64,000 nucleotides of DNA. Source: Cylindrotheca closterium. Taxonomy: Eukaryota > Bacillariophyta > Bacillariophyceae > Bacillariales > Bacillariaceae. Shown one piece after another: positions 1 to 10,624 of this stretch. Within the stretch, counting starts at the first letter, position 1. Each line of letters opens with the position of its first letter. Below the pieces are notes generated by a model. The model ran no database searches. It was given only the letters and a program-made list of their open reading frames with translations, and was not told the DNA's origin. A program made the translations under genes and the position numbers. The stretch covers positions 90,451 to 154,450 of the forward strand of contig CAKOGP040002325.1 of assembly GCA_933822405.4 (NCBI GenBank), given 5' to 3'.

Positions 1-492
1 ACCACATTGTACGTTGAATACCCGTAGAAGATAACGTCTTCTACCGGTGAAATGCAACAGGAGGATCGGTCGGGTCGATTACTGACTCATCTTGGTCGAT
101 TGAATCAATGAGAAAATGAAGAAAGCGAACTGATGGTGCTGCGATGACGTGGTCGTATGCGATGGTATTGGATAGGCCAAACATTTGAAATCCGATCCTC
201 CGATTTGTTCCGAAAAGGAATGAGAATTTGGGAGATTTACGGAGTTGGCCATTGTACGAGGTCCGTACTCCCCTACCGTACCAAATCGGAATTCCTAAAA
301 AGATACCTCGGAATTCACGACGAAAACCATGGTCTTATCAGGCCTAATACAGTAACTCCACGTCCCTCATCTGGTTCTCATATCTTTTTTTGTTGTTGTT
401 GCGCCTTTGATTTGGTTCAGTCCAACAGTTTATCCATTCCATCCATTCTAATCAATCATTCAATCCATCCATCCATCAGACAATCCTTCATC
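1..492. other. upstream region of the D-cysteine desulfhydrase-like gene
   Basis: No gene is supported here. A frame open from 157 runs into the downstream gene, but its residues before the ATG at 493 look like translated leader (runs of Cys and Ser, ATCC-rich repeats at about 433-480) and do not belong to the enzyme family. The C/T-rich stretch just before the ATG is probably 5' UTR. Confidence 0.6.
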
Positions 493-1813
493 ATGAGCCC
501 AGCTTCTTCCACTACCACCACCAAATCTGTCGTGACTCCCAAGTTGGACATTTCTAAGCTGGACCGACGCATTTACACACCGCATGATACGCCATTGGAG
601 GCCATGCCGCAGTTGTCCAAAGCCTTGGGCAACAAGGTCAACTTGTTTATCAAACGCGACGACATGTTGGGATTGACGGGGGGTGGCAACAAGACCCGCA
701 AATTGGAATTTGTTCTGGCCGAAGCCATTCAGGAAGGCGCCGATACCATTGTCACCTGTGGAGCCGTCCAATCCAATCACTGTCGTTTGACATTGAGTGC
801 CTGCAACAAGGAAGGCTTGGATTGTTGCTTGGTTTTGGAAGAACGCGTGGAAGGTTCGTATCATCCCAATGCCGGTGGCAATCATTACCTCTTTCGATTG
901 TTGGGCGCCAAATCCATCACCAAGGTTGGTTTGGGAGAAGCCCCCAAGGCGGTTGAGGCCTTGGCGGAAGAACTACGCAAACAAGGAAAGAAGGTCTACT
1001 GTGTGCCTGGTGGGGCCAGTAATGAATTGGGAGCGACTGCCTATGTGGGTTGTGCTCAAGAAATTCAGGTACGACACACACGATTTATTTCTATTGTCAA
1101 TGTTGATATATGTATATATGTATATATATATATATTAGTGCTGCCATGTTTGAATATTGTCATCTGACCATTTTCTTTATTCATTGTTCTTTCCGTTCCT
1201 TTCTCTAATATTGCAGAAACAAGCTGCCGCCCAAGACATTCATGTCAACACGGTCGTGTGTGCCTCTGGCTCGGGTGGTACTCATGCGGGCATGTCCTTG
1301 GGATTCTCCTCGGACCCCAATACCAATGTGATTGGCATTTCCACGCGCCATCCCAAGGATCATCAAACCGAACACATTTATGGATTGGCCCAAAAGACTT
1401 ATTCCTTTTTGCTCAAGAAGAATGGAATGGATGCTAGTAGTAGTAGTAGTAGTACTGCAACATTGCCACACGACGCCGTGGTCGTGCTCGACGACTACGT
1501 TGGGCCTGGATATTCTCTGCCCACGGCTGGCATGGAAGAAGCCGTCACCATGTTTGCCCGTCTCGAAGGAATCTTGCTGGATCCTGTGTATACCGGCAAG
1601 GCGGCAGCGGGATTGATTGATTTGGTGCGTCAAGGCGCCTTTCCGGAAGGATCGAATGTCGTCTTTTTGCACACGGGGGGAGCACCCTCCTTGTATCATT
1701 ATCAACCCATCATGCCATCCATGGAAGATGCGGTGTTGCCACCGCCATCGGATGCTCCTGCCAACAAGAGGAGAAGCGATTCGACCTCGATGGAAGAAAA
1801 GAAGACGGATTAA
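493..1813 (+). CDS. PLP-dependent D-cysteine desulfhydrase / ACC deaminase-like protein
   Basis: This is a fold-type II PLP enzyme of the D-cysteine desulfhydrase/1-aminocyclopropane-1-carboxylate deaminase family. Members release sulfide or ammonia plus a 2-oxo acid from D-cysteine or ACC. Two exons are seen, 493-1068 and 1217-1813, joined in phase 0 across a 148-bp GT-AG intron that holds a TA-rich tract. The product is 390 aa. The motif GGGNKTRKLEF supplies the PLP lysine, followed by the QSNH substrate/phosphate-binding motif and the glycine-rich GSGGTHAG loop in exon 2. I chose the ATG at 493 because family similarity begins soon after it and the upstream residues look like leader. No clear signal peptide is visible, so a cytosolic site is likely. 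A short Ser run (AGT repeats near 1434-1454) and a polar C-terminal tail are low-complexity additions. The substrate (D-Cys versus ACC) cannot be decided by eye. Confidence 0.9.
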
Positions 1814-2113
1814 CATTTCTTTTTGAGTATTGACCATGTTGAAGACAATGATGGCAATTGGAACTACAATTGCAATACTTCAACATGATGTAGCTAGACG
1901 AATATTTACATAACAGATCATACATAGTGATACATTTTCTGCAATGCTATTAGGTAATGATATCATCTGAAGATTCAACATTACCAATAAAAGCAGTGCC
2001 TAACTACAATATAAGTATTATACGACTATTGATAAGTCTACTATGTTACAACAATGTCGTGGCCTCCTCTTCCTCCAAACAGATAGTGTCGCAACTATAT
2101 ATATATATACATA

Positions 2114-5100
2114 TTATTCTTGAAGCCCACTTTGTTCCAAAAATGCGGTTGCCGTTGGCGTACGACCGCGAAAGATCTCAAAGACTTGATCGGGTGGGAT
2201 TCCTCCTCCCAAACTCAAAAAGGTATCCCGAAAGCGTTTACCAATGACCTTGAGTTCGTCTTCTTTGTTGTTGTTGTTGTTGTTGTTGTTATTATTAGTA
2301 CCTTGCGTACCGGTAGTACTAGGAGAATCATTCAAAACGGCTTCAAAGGCGCCAAAGGCGTCAGCGCTCATCAAGTCGGCCCAAAGATACGAATAGTATC
2401 CAGCCGAATATCCACCCGCAAAAATATGACTAAAGGAACAAAGGTAGCGATCTTCTTTCAACAAAGGCATCATGGAGGGAGGCAAATACTTTTCGGCAAC
2501 CTTTCGCTGGACATCAAATATGGTCGTCTTTGGCTGTTTCAAAAAGTATTGACTTTGAATCGTCTCGTCGTTCTCGTCAAAGGTAGAAATGGCACTCGTA
2601 GTGCCGTGCAGTGCGAGGTCTAGCTGTCCGTAATACAATTGTTTGCACGTCTTCATTCCAGCACCAAACACCTTTTGCTGGAGCAGCTTTTCGTACATTG
2701 CTTCCGGTAGAGGCTGGTGACTTTGCCAGTGTCGAGCAAACGAATAGAGCGTGTCACGATCGTAACACCATCGCTCCATGAATTGGGAAGGGATTTCCAC
2801 GGCATCCCACTATTCGCATGTTGATGAAGATGATGATAGTGAAATTCAATATAAAATAATGAAACGAAGAAGCAAGAGGCTATGTAAGTACCAGACAAGA
2901 AGAAAATATCATAGAACAAAAATCATCGTCGTTCAATCAATGACATCAAATAAGTCATCCATTCATTCATTCATTCATTCGCAATGTCACATACCTCAAT
3001 CCCATTGATTCCTGACACTTCACCGACAGAGGCAGTAGTCAACAGATGCTGCAGGGCATGGCCAAATTCGTGAAACACAGTTTCGACTTCCCGAAAGGTC
3101 AGCAAGGATGGTCTCCCTCCTTGTTGTTGTTGTTGTCGTTCGGCAGGTGGGTGGACATTGTACGATACATATGCCACTGGGAGGTCATTCCTCAAAGCTC
3201 TTGATTTGGCAACACAACTTGACATCCAAGCTCCACCTCGCTTGTTTAGTGGCCGAAAATATGGATCAAGGTAAAAACTGGCAATATGCTTCCCGCTGGC
3301 ATTGTCATACAGATTGTAAAAGGAGACATCGGGGTGCCACTTGTCGGCCACATCTTCCTTGATGGTCACGTCAAACAGACGATTGACCAGTTGAAATAGG
3401 CCATGAATCACATTCGGATGGGCAAAGTAGGGCCGTAGCTCTTCTTCTGTAAGATCAAATTTGGATTCCTTCAATCGTTCCGTCCAGTAGGAAATGTCCC
3501 AGGGCTCCAAGGGGACCGGGACGCGACATCCACTTGCGTCTGTTTCCATCAGTCCACCACTTGCATGCGCAAACTTTGTAACCTCTTCCAATTCCTTTTT
3601 TGCCGCTGGTAAGGCTTTCGCTAGTACAAAATCCGACAGCTTGGTAATGGCGTCGGTCGAGGATGCCATTTTCGATGACAGACTCAGTTCGGCATAGCTA
3701 TCATACCCAAGTAGCTTTGCCATCTCCTTTCTGAGTTGTAATATCTCCTCAATGACTGGAATATTGTTCTTGTCGGGAGATTTCTCAGATGCTCGTTGCA
3801 GATGGGCCATGTATATCTGCTGTCGCAACGGTCGGTCCCGAATGTGCTTCATGGCGGAGAGATAGGACGATTGGTCCATGGTCACTCTCCACGGTCCTGT
3901 CTTCCATCCCAAATTCCTCATTTCTTCTTCGTATTGCTGCTCTTCGTAGGATACTGGTCCATTGCTACTCCAACCATTAAAGCTGGTAGAATCATTCGGG
4001 TTCCGAGTGTCGCTGATTCCAATGTACCCCAGTCTTGCCATTTCTTTTCGGTATGCATTGTTCCATTGAAGTAATATTGATTCTGGAACGCCGTCCATTA
4101 AACTCTGATCGCTAATAGTCATGAACAAGGCTTGGGTCTCGTCCAAGATGTTGTGGGAAAATTTGGTGGCCAACGATGCCAGTCGCAACTGAATTTCATT
4201 GAAACGGTCCTGGTCTTCTTTCGACTTCATCCCGACGCCTCCTTCTTTCATGGATCGCAATATGCTTTCCAGCGCTCGCTGTTCTTGCTGTTGCTCATAC
4301 ACTTTATCTGTAATGATGGAGTCGACAGGCGTAATGGCACGGTTTTCCTTGATATTATTGGATAGCTCCTTCTGTTGCTTTTCATTGGATTTGACCTGCT
4401 CCTCTAGTTGCTTTTGCAGTGCATCAAACAAGGCTTCCGACTGATAGAACTGAGAGCTTGCTTTCAGTACTACCCTCTGATACTGTTCGTAAGTCTTACG
4501 GAGGTCATTGTCGTTCTTCACGGCATGCAAATGAGAAACAATGGTCCAAGTATGATCCAGGATATGTTTGATGCTGTCTAGCTGATCCAACATACAGGAC
4601 AGCTCAAGTTTCTCAGAATCATCCTTGCTATTCATAATTCCGGTGTTGGGTGCAACCGATGACGCTTTCATGTTCAGATAAGATTCGAAAAGTTCGAATT
4701 CCAGTTTCATGGTTTCTATTTTCTTTTCTAGCGCTGGAGCAATGTGCTGGGCCCGAATGCGAGAGAATTTGGGCAAACAATTCTCTTGATGCAACAGTGG
4801 ATTATTGTCCATTGGGCTTAAATGGGTTGCAAAAAAGTCAGTTCTGGAAGCAACATCGACTCCATTGGTGTCGGCTTTAGCAGCAGTCATGTCTGACAAT
4901 GGAATAGCAGGAACTTGACTAGTGGAGGATGAATCTACTATCCCGGCTTGGCAGTTGTAGGATGGTTGCGTATCGATGCCATTGCGGTAAGCAGTCATGT
5001 CCGATAATGGAACATCAGCCGATAGTGGAATAGCAGCAATTTGACTATTCGAGGATGACTGCATTCCGGCTCGGCTGTTGTAGGATGGTTGCGCCCGCGT

Positions 5101-5511
5101 ATCGAGACCATTGCTGTAAGCAGTCATGTCCGATAAAGGAACATCAGCCGATAGTGGAATAGCAGCAATTTGCCTATTCGAGGATGGCTGTATTCCGGCT
5201 TGGCTGTCGTAGGATGGTTGTGTGTCGAGACCATTGCTGTAAGCGGGTGTCATTCCCTGTCCATCATTGTAATTGAATGGCTGCATACCATTGTAGTATG
5301 GTGGCATATCATACACTCCATTGTAGCGAGGTGGGAGGTCATATCCATCGTTGTAGGGCGTCGGCACATCATTATAGGATGGTGGTCTATTCGAATAGTC
5401 GGAATAAGGTCCTCGACGAGACCCTGGCAGGGATGGATCGGGAAACGACAGAGCATCGGTGTGAATTCTGGTGCATTCAACCAGTAGAAACAGGATCAAT
5501 TTGAAATTCAT
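2114..5511 (-). CDS. M3 family oligopeptidase (oligopeptidase A type) with repetitive N-terminal extension
   Basis: This is a zinc metallopeptidase of family M3, closest in motif spacing to oligopeptidase A and the plant organellar oligopeptidases that degrade short peptides. Exon 1 is 5511-2995 and exon 2 is 2809-2114. The intron is 185 bp, phase 0, donor GTATGT, and contains an ATTC microsatellite; the product is 1070 aa. The zinc-binding HEFGH ends exon 1, and the third ligand (E in WDAVEIPSQF) starts exon 2, at the oligopeptidase A spacing. The N-terminus has a signal peptide (MNFKLILFLLVECTRI) ending in ALSFPDP, which could be a plastid-type bipartite signal. About 200 residues of Tyr/Asn/Pro/Ser-rich repeats follow and are not part of the peptidase family. 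Exon 2 also carries a run of ten Asn from a TTG/GTT-type repeat near 2266-2293. The catalytic set looks complete. Confidence 0.92.
4879..5243 (-). repeat. three in-frame repeats in the M3 peptidase N-terminus
   Basis: Three imperfect units of about 36-43 codons each run in frame in the N-terminal extension. Each contains a Y-x-NG-[LI]-DT start, a QPSY block and an AIPLS...LSDMTA end. The first two are nearly identical in DNA and protein; the third is shorter and more diverged. This looks like recent slippage or unequal exchange inside a disordered secreted or plastid-facing region. Confidence 0.8.
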
Positions 5512-6299
5512 TTTCCGGTTGTCTTTAGTCTTCTTTTCGTCATATGAGTTTCTATTCTTCTATCTTGCATACGGATCTATGGAAAAACTTTGAAAGCTTA
5601 ATGCTAGCGTTGGTGCAGACCTAGTATAGGGGGACTGGTGTGGAGCTTCTTCTATGAACTGATGCTGATGTCCATTTCGAATTTCGAGCGATAAATTCTT
5701 GATGGGCGTGCGTCAGCTTCGATCACGTACGTGCGTCAACAGCGACATTGGGGGAATAGCATGGCGAGTAGGGTACAAACTGGGGGAAGGGTAAGACTTG
5801 ACCCATTCCCGAGAGTATTTGACTCTTTGGCGCAAAACCTTCGCATACCGGTAGACATTCTCCAACCAATCTAGCTATTCTCAACAACGATTGGTCCATC
5901 GCCTGGGCTAGGACGTTTCCAACAAAAGCTTTCATTATGTGCGAGGCATGATTCAGTTTTCTCACCATCATGCCGCACTTAGGAACATCTCAGCCAATTT
6001 GTCTTTTGAGAAGGTTTTGTCGTTTAGAAACCCAAGAGATAATCACACTTTGACTCAAAGACTTTATGCGAAGGTTTCGTTGCTTTCTACTGACATCAGT
6101 ACTTGCGTCCTCCTCATCCATCTGGGATTGCCCTAGCTTCTACCGACTTCCAGAACAACTTTACGACCACAGGTCAGAATTCAGGTTTCTCCTGGCAATC
6201 CTCATAATTTGGATTTCTCAACGTTTTTCACAATTACTTTGCATTCCATTTCGAATTCAATAAATTCATTCATCCAAAAACAATTCATCCGTTGATACC
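5512..6299. other. divergent intergenic region
   Basis: The region lies between the oppositely oriented peptidase and CRFC-repeat genes and must hold both promoters. I see no conserved coding frame; the short frames present have no family features. The stretch from about 6235 to 6299 is AT-rich with TTCATTC runs and is probably the leader of the gene at 6300. Confidence 0.6.
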
Positions 6300-7346
6300 A
6301 TGATGTTCTCTACCCTTGCTGTTGCCCTCCTCGCAAGCTCTGCTGCTGTCTCTGAAGCTGCTGCCGCTATTGGCCTTCGTGGTCAAGCCAACACCGCTTC
6401 TGTCCCAACCCTTCCGAATGGAATCTCCTGTCGCTTCTGTCCTGACGATGACAACTACAAGTATCCTCTTGACGACGACTGGACTCATTGGCACCGTGGC
6501 CTTGATGAGAAGGCCAACTCTCGTGCCAATACCGAGCGTGAGCTCACCAGCACTGATAAGCTCAAGGCTACTGCCAAGGTTGCTCATTACGAAGCCCACT
6601 TTCTGGAGCATGCTGCTTCCAAGCAATCCAAGGACGAGCACAAGCGTGCTCTCCAAGCTGCCGCTGTGGAAGCCGACAAGGAAGCCTCCATGTTGGTCGA
6701 TGCTGTCAACGGTGGGGATGCCGATGCCCATGACCGTATCTTGAAGGAAAAGATGCTCCCCAACGACATTTCTTGCCGTTTCTGTCCTGATGATGACAAT
6801 TACAAGTACCCACTTGACGACGACTGGACCCACTGGCACCGTAACCTTGATGCCAAGGCCGACTCTCAAGCCGCTGATGCCGAGCGTGAGCTCACCAGCA
6901 CTGACAAGCTCAAGGCTACCGCCAAGGCCGCTCACTACGAAGCCCACTTCCTCCAACACGCTGCCTCCAAGCAAGCCAAGGACGAGCACAAGCGCGCTCT
7001 TCAAGATGCTGCTGTGGAAGCCAACAAGGAAGCCTCCATGTTGATCGATGCCGTCAAGAGTGGCGACGTCAATGCCCACGATCGCATCTTGAAGGAGAAG
7101 TTGCTCCCCAACGACATTTCTTGCCGTTTCTGTCCTGATGATGACAACTACAAGTACCCACTTGATGATGATTGGACTCATTGGCACCGTGATCTGAAGG
7201 ATGTTGGCGAGTCTTCTCCTGTGGAAGCTGACGAAGGGCGCAAGATGAAGGAGGTCAAACTTCCAAATGGTATTTCTTGCCGCTTCTGTCCAGATGATGA
7301 CAACTACAAGTATCCTCTTGATGATGACTGGACTCACTGGCATTAG
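6300..7346 (+). CDS. secreted multi-core CRFC repeat protein, function unknown
   Basis: I do not recognise this family. The 348-aa product begins with a clear signal peptide (MMFSTLAVALLASSAAVSEA). It then carries four identical 22-residue cores at residues 44-65, 159-180, 274-295 and 327-348. Each core starts CRFCPDDD, continues NYKYPLDDD and ends WTHWH; the last one is the exact C-terminus. Cores 1-3 are spaced 115 residues apart by two near-identical linkers rich in Ala, Lys, Glu and His that should be helical (DKLKATAK, AHYEAHFL, DEHKRAL). The last linker is shortened to about 31 residues. Each core is preceded by LPN[GD]IS. The CxxC, the Asp triplets and the His-Trp-His ending suggest metal binding or a processed peptide, but this is inference. 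A single exon is seen, with two ATGs in a row at 6300 and 6303. No homologue or enzyme partner is evident nearby. Confidence 0.85.
   Translation: MMFSTLAVALLASSAAVSEAAAAIGLRGQANTASVPTLPNGISCRFCPDDDNYKYPLDDDWTHWHRGLDEKANSRANTERELTSTDKLKATAKVAHYEAHFLEHAASKQSKDEHKRALQAAAVEADKEASMLVDAVNGGDADAHDRILKEKMLPNDISCRFCPDDDNYKYPLDDDWTHWHRNLDAKADSQAADAERELTSTDKLKATAKAAHYEAHFLQHAASKQAKDEHKRALQDAAVEANKEASMLIDAVKSGDVNAHDRILKEKLLPNDISCRFCPDDDNYKYPLDDDWTHWHRDLKDVGESSPVEADEGRKMKEVKLPNGISCRFCPDDDNYKYPLDDDWTHWH
6429..7343 (+). repeat. four identical protein cores in the CRFC-repeat gene
   Basis: The cores lie at 6429-6494, 6774-6839, 7119-7184 and 7278-7343. Their translations are identical, but their DNA differs at silent positions (for example TGT/TGC, CCT/CCA and several GAC/GAT swaps between the first and last). 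The linkers between cores are also repeated but do carry amino-acid changes. Confidence 0.92.
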
Positions 7347-7734
7347 ATTCATTGGCCACTCGACGATCTCAGAGGATCGATTTGTGAGGCTGGATTTGGA
7401 AGCATAGCTAGTCGTTTTAGTAACTGAATAGTAATGCTTGATTCGGCATGCGCATTCTTGACCATCACACTGGTAGTTTCCATATCTTTGTCTCGGCCCG
7501 GCCTGGACTGTAGACCTATCATCATCCCAACTGGCTTACATTCTTCGTTGTGCTCGCGATCTTCTTGGAGCTGCCAAGGTCGGTAGGGTCAAATTTTTGA
7601 AATAGATTATAGAATAGAGAATGGGTGCGATTCTCAGAATTTCGATCATAGTCTTTGCTTAGTAGAGGTTTCACTGCAATAGTAGAACGTGATACTATGA
7701 TCTACGATGAATCAATCATTTCTCTAACAACAAG

Positions 7735-8545
7735 TTTTACGTCTCTTTAGGCTTTTCTATCCCATAGCACCGGTATTCCTGAAGCTGCAAAATACTCCTG
7801 CAGCTCCCACGTGATAAATGCTTGTATCATGGTTTATCTCTCCGCTGTATTCTCAATACTACTTCGTATGATCGCTTGGGTCGATGTTTACGCTTTCTCT
7901 GGTACGTCTTCCGCGTCTTCTTTTGACTGTTCTACCGTTATTCCCGAAGTGCGATCCGCCATGCTTGAGGTTACACCACGATGGTGTGCTCCTGGGATGG
8001 TTACACTTTACTATGTAGTACGGTACAAGTTTCAAGTCTTCTTTTTGGCTTTTCAAGTAAGTACTGGTATTCCTGAAGCTGCAAACTACTCCCGCAGCTC
8101 CCACGGTGGATAAATGCTTGTGCCGGGGGTTTTTTCTCCGTTACTCCGTTGTATTTATCCTACTACACAGGATCGCTTGCCTGCACGTGGACACTCTCTG
8201 TAGTACGAGTGTCACGTGTTCTTTTTGGCCCTTCTACCGGTACTCCCGAAGCTGCAATCCCTTCTGCCTGGAGGTTTCACGATGATATTAGAGCTTCGAG
8301 TGGATAGATAGTTACACTTTCTGTAATAGTACGAGTTTCTCGTCTTCTTTTTCACTCTTCTACCCGTACTCCGAAGCTGCCATCCCTCTTAGAGGTTTTC
8401 ACGACTGTAGTAGAGCTCCGTACTATGATCTACCCTCCCACCAAGTTTGCTTCAATCCCTTCCCTGGTTGGATGTTTACACTTTCTGTGGTACGAGTTTG
8501 ACGTCTTCTTTTCGACTTTTCCGCTGGTATTCACGAAGATAAGAA
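7735..8545. repeat. degenerate repeat array, copy 1
   Basis: At least five diverged modules are seen, starting near 7881, 8000, 8185, 8312 and 8470. The shared pattern is GATGTTTACACTTTCTGTGGTACGAG, then CGTCTTCTTTTTGAC, then a TACCGGTATTCCTGAAGCTGC-like end. A partial sixth module lies near 7740-7790. No coding frame is conserved between modules. The array forms much of the 1.7-kb stretch without a gene upstream of 9084. Confidence 0.75.
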
Positions 8546-9083
8546 GAGTCCGCACCGCTGCTAGCTGATTTATTGCATCTGTTGCAGTTGCCCTTGATCC
8601 AATAATCACGGGTGTCACGACAGCAGATAGCTTCAAGCAGATGGATCAGAACGGCGGCGATGTTTAATTTTCATCCTTAAATGAAATATGACGTGGTCTC
8701 TGTCAGGAATCTTTTTCCATTTCCACTTATGAAAATCATTTGTTCTCTCGTCAGTGTGGGTCATACAGAAAAGACAAACAGGTCGCTTTTTATATATCGA
8801 CACGTCATTGTTGCGAATGCAAAGACTCTTCGATGCTTAATTTGTAAGTGAATGATAAGTGGAGAATACATATGATTATTCGACCTTGAAGTTGTGTGCT
8901 GTGTGACTTTGGTACACGTACCACCACTTACACAATTTCACTAAATTCGGTCTCAAGCAATAATCCATGAGGGAAAGCAACTTTGTTCGTTTCTTTCTGG
9001 TTGAAGCAAGAAACGAACTCTCCTCAACTATAGCTTTCCATTGAATTGACAACACAACGATTATATTGCAGGTTTAACAAATC

Positions 9084-9713
9084 ATGATGATGAACACAAT
9101 GCCAAACACAATGAGCCATAGACAGACTATGGAACTGGCTCAGCAATCACAAATGCAAATGGAATCATTGGAATACCGGCTTCCACCACTATTCGAGCGC
9201 CACCATTCGACAGTTCGGTACATCCGAGCAGGCTATTACTTGGATGCCATCCATTCTATCATGGAAGGGTTCTCGCTGAACCAAGCATCGCTTGAGATGC
9301 AACGCGATACGGCCACAGCAAAGCTGATTGAAGTAGATAGTCCTCGATCAGACGAAAACATCAATTTCGTGATCGATCGCAATCCCATGGATTTGGACAC
9401 CTCTGATGGCCAGAGTCCAGACGAGCATTTGTTTGTTGCAATGCTCTACAATCTAGCTCTGTCCTATCACATGCTTGCACTATCTGCTATTGAAGAAGGA
9501 GGTATTGACGACGGAAAGCAGCACTGCGAGCACAACATACAAGGCAAAGAGCAAATTGTTGGAATCCTTGGAGATTCACTCCATCTATACGAAGAGGCTT
9601 CCATTCGACTACACAACCTTGACCCAAAGTTGAAATCCTCGCTGTACAGTATCCCATCACTCCATAGCAACATGCGACATGTGAAGCTGCTTCGTCTGCA
9701 GTCCAGATCATGA
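9084..9713 (+). CDS. hypothetical helical (TPR-like) protein, copy 1
   Basis: The product is a 209-aa soluble protein with no signal peptide and a Met/Gln-rich N-terminus. I do not recognise a named family. Residues about 115-135 (FVAMLYNLALSYHMLAL) and 165-180 (LHLYEEASIRLHN) have the spacing and residue pattern of TPR helices, so a small TPR-like scaffold is plausible. The ATG at 9084 opens the frame and directly follows a TTGCAG that could be the 3' end of a 5'-UTR intron. The copy at 11652-12281 differs by only two residues (Ser to Ala near 166, Ser to Leu near 188). The gene sits inside a duplicated unit between two convergent neighbours. Confidence 0.75.
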   Translation: MMMNTMPNTMSHRQTMELAQQSQMQMESLEYRLPPLFERHHSTVRYIRAGYYLDAIHSIMEGFSLNQASLEMQRDTATAKLIEVDSPRSDENINFVIDRNPMDLDTSDGQSPDEHLFVAMLYNLALSYHMLALSAIEEGGIDDGKQHCEHNIQGKEQIVGILGDSLHLYEEASIRLHNLDPKLKSSLYSIPSLHSNMRHVKLLRLQSRS

Positions 9714-10099
9714 CATCGTGTGTGCTTCAGGGGGTGGAAACAATATTGGATCGAAAATAATAATAAAAACAAAATAGACGATTGTATAAAGACAAAACAA
9801 GACAATGTTATTGTATCCCTGCTCTACTGCTGTCATTCTTGTGAGTGATTCGGATGAAAACGGTGATATGCTGAGGAAAGTTTATTGCCCCGATTATGAT
9901 GATTGATCATGCCGATGATAATTCCATTTCTGATATTGATTTCTTTATTTATTAGTCGCTTTTGCCATGCCCTTGCCTTTGCAAAGTGGGAACTTATCGA
10001 TGGATCTCCTTTTGTCATCTGTTGTCTGCACAATGACACATATCGATTCACCAAAGAAACATACCAGACAACGAGGAGTTCAAGCAAGCAAGCAAGCAA

Positions 10100-10177
10100 G
10101 CATTATTATTATTACGCTTGTTCCAGCACTGTTGCGGTAGGCAAAGTAGAGTTGGACGGATGGTCTCATTTTTCCTG
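10100..10177 (-). pseudogene. 3'-end remnant of the membrane-protein gene at 12643-13410
   Basis: About 75 bp match the last codons and stop region of the minus-strand gene at 12643-13410, including the segment encoding the HPSNSTLP tail. The upstream part of that gene is absent here, so this is a fragment copied by the tandem duplication and not a gene. The match stops at 10177, which marks the duplication junction. Confidence 0.75.
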
Positions 10178-10624
10178 ATGAAACGTGATAAGGATGGATT
10201 TGTGAGGCTTGATTTGGAAGCATAGCTAGTCGTTTTTGTAATTGAATAGTAATGCTTGATTTGGTATGCGCATTTTAATCATCACAGCTTTCATTGATGG
10301 TTTCGTTATCTTTGTCTCGGCTCGGCCTGGGCGGATTGTATAGACGTATCATCGCAACTAACTTACGTTCTTCGTGGTGCTCGCGATCGTCTTGGCGCAG
10401 TTGATCCTCGTTCTCAGTGGATCGAACTGATTCGAGTAGTTGCCAAGGTGTGTCGAGGTTCAATTAAAAAAAAAATGTATCATGGCTGCAGAATGGAGAA
10501 TGGTTTTGTTTCCCAACATTTTAACCATAGTCTTTGCTTAGAGACTTCACGGCGATATTAGAGTTTGATACTACGATCTACTGTACCTACCACATTTGCA
10601 TCAATCCTACTGTACGTCTGATTG

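Larger units (their letters stand above)
7373..10177. repeat. tandem segmental duplication, copy 1
   Basis: A unit of about 2.8 kb begins in the 3' flank of the CRFC-repeat gene at AGGATCGATTTGTGAGG and ends at GGTCTCATTTTTCCTG. It contains degenerate short repeats (7735-8545), the gene at 9084-9713 and a fragment of the 3' end of the gene that follows copy 2. It matches 10191-12708 over its whole length, with indels. Confidence 0.88.

Noticed and set aside
10..492. N-terminal extension of the D-cysteine desulfhydrase-like protein
   Set aside because: The frame stays open by chance; the sequence is C/T-rich leader and family similarity begins only after the ATG at 493.
6285..7352. A 355-codon open frame on the minus strand across the whole CRFC-repeat gene
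   Set aside because: It mirrors the repeats of the plus-strand gene and gives a Val/Ile/Gly-rich product with no start features. The plus strand has a signal peptide and silent-site constraint, so the antisense frame is a by-product of codon usage.
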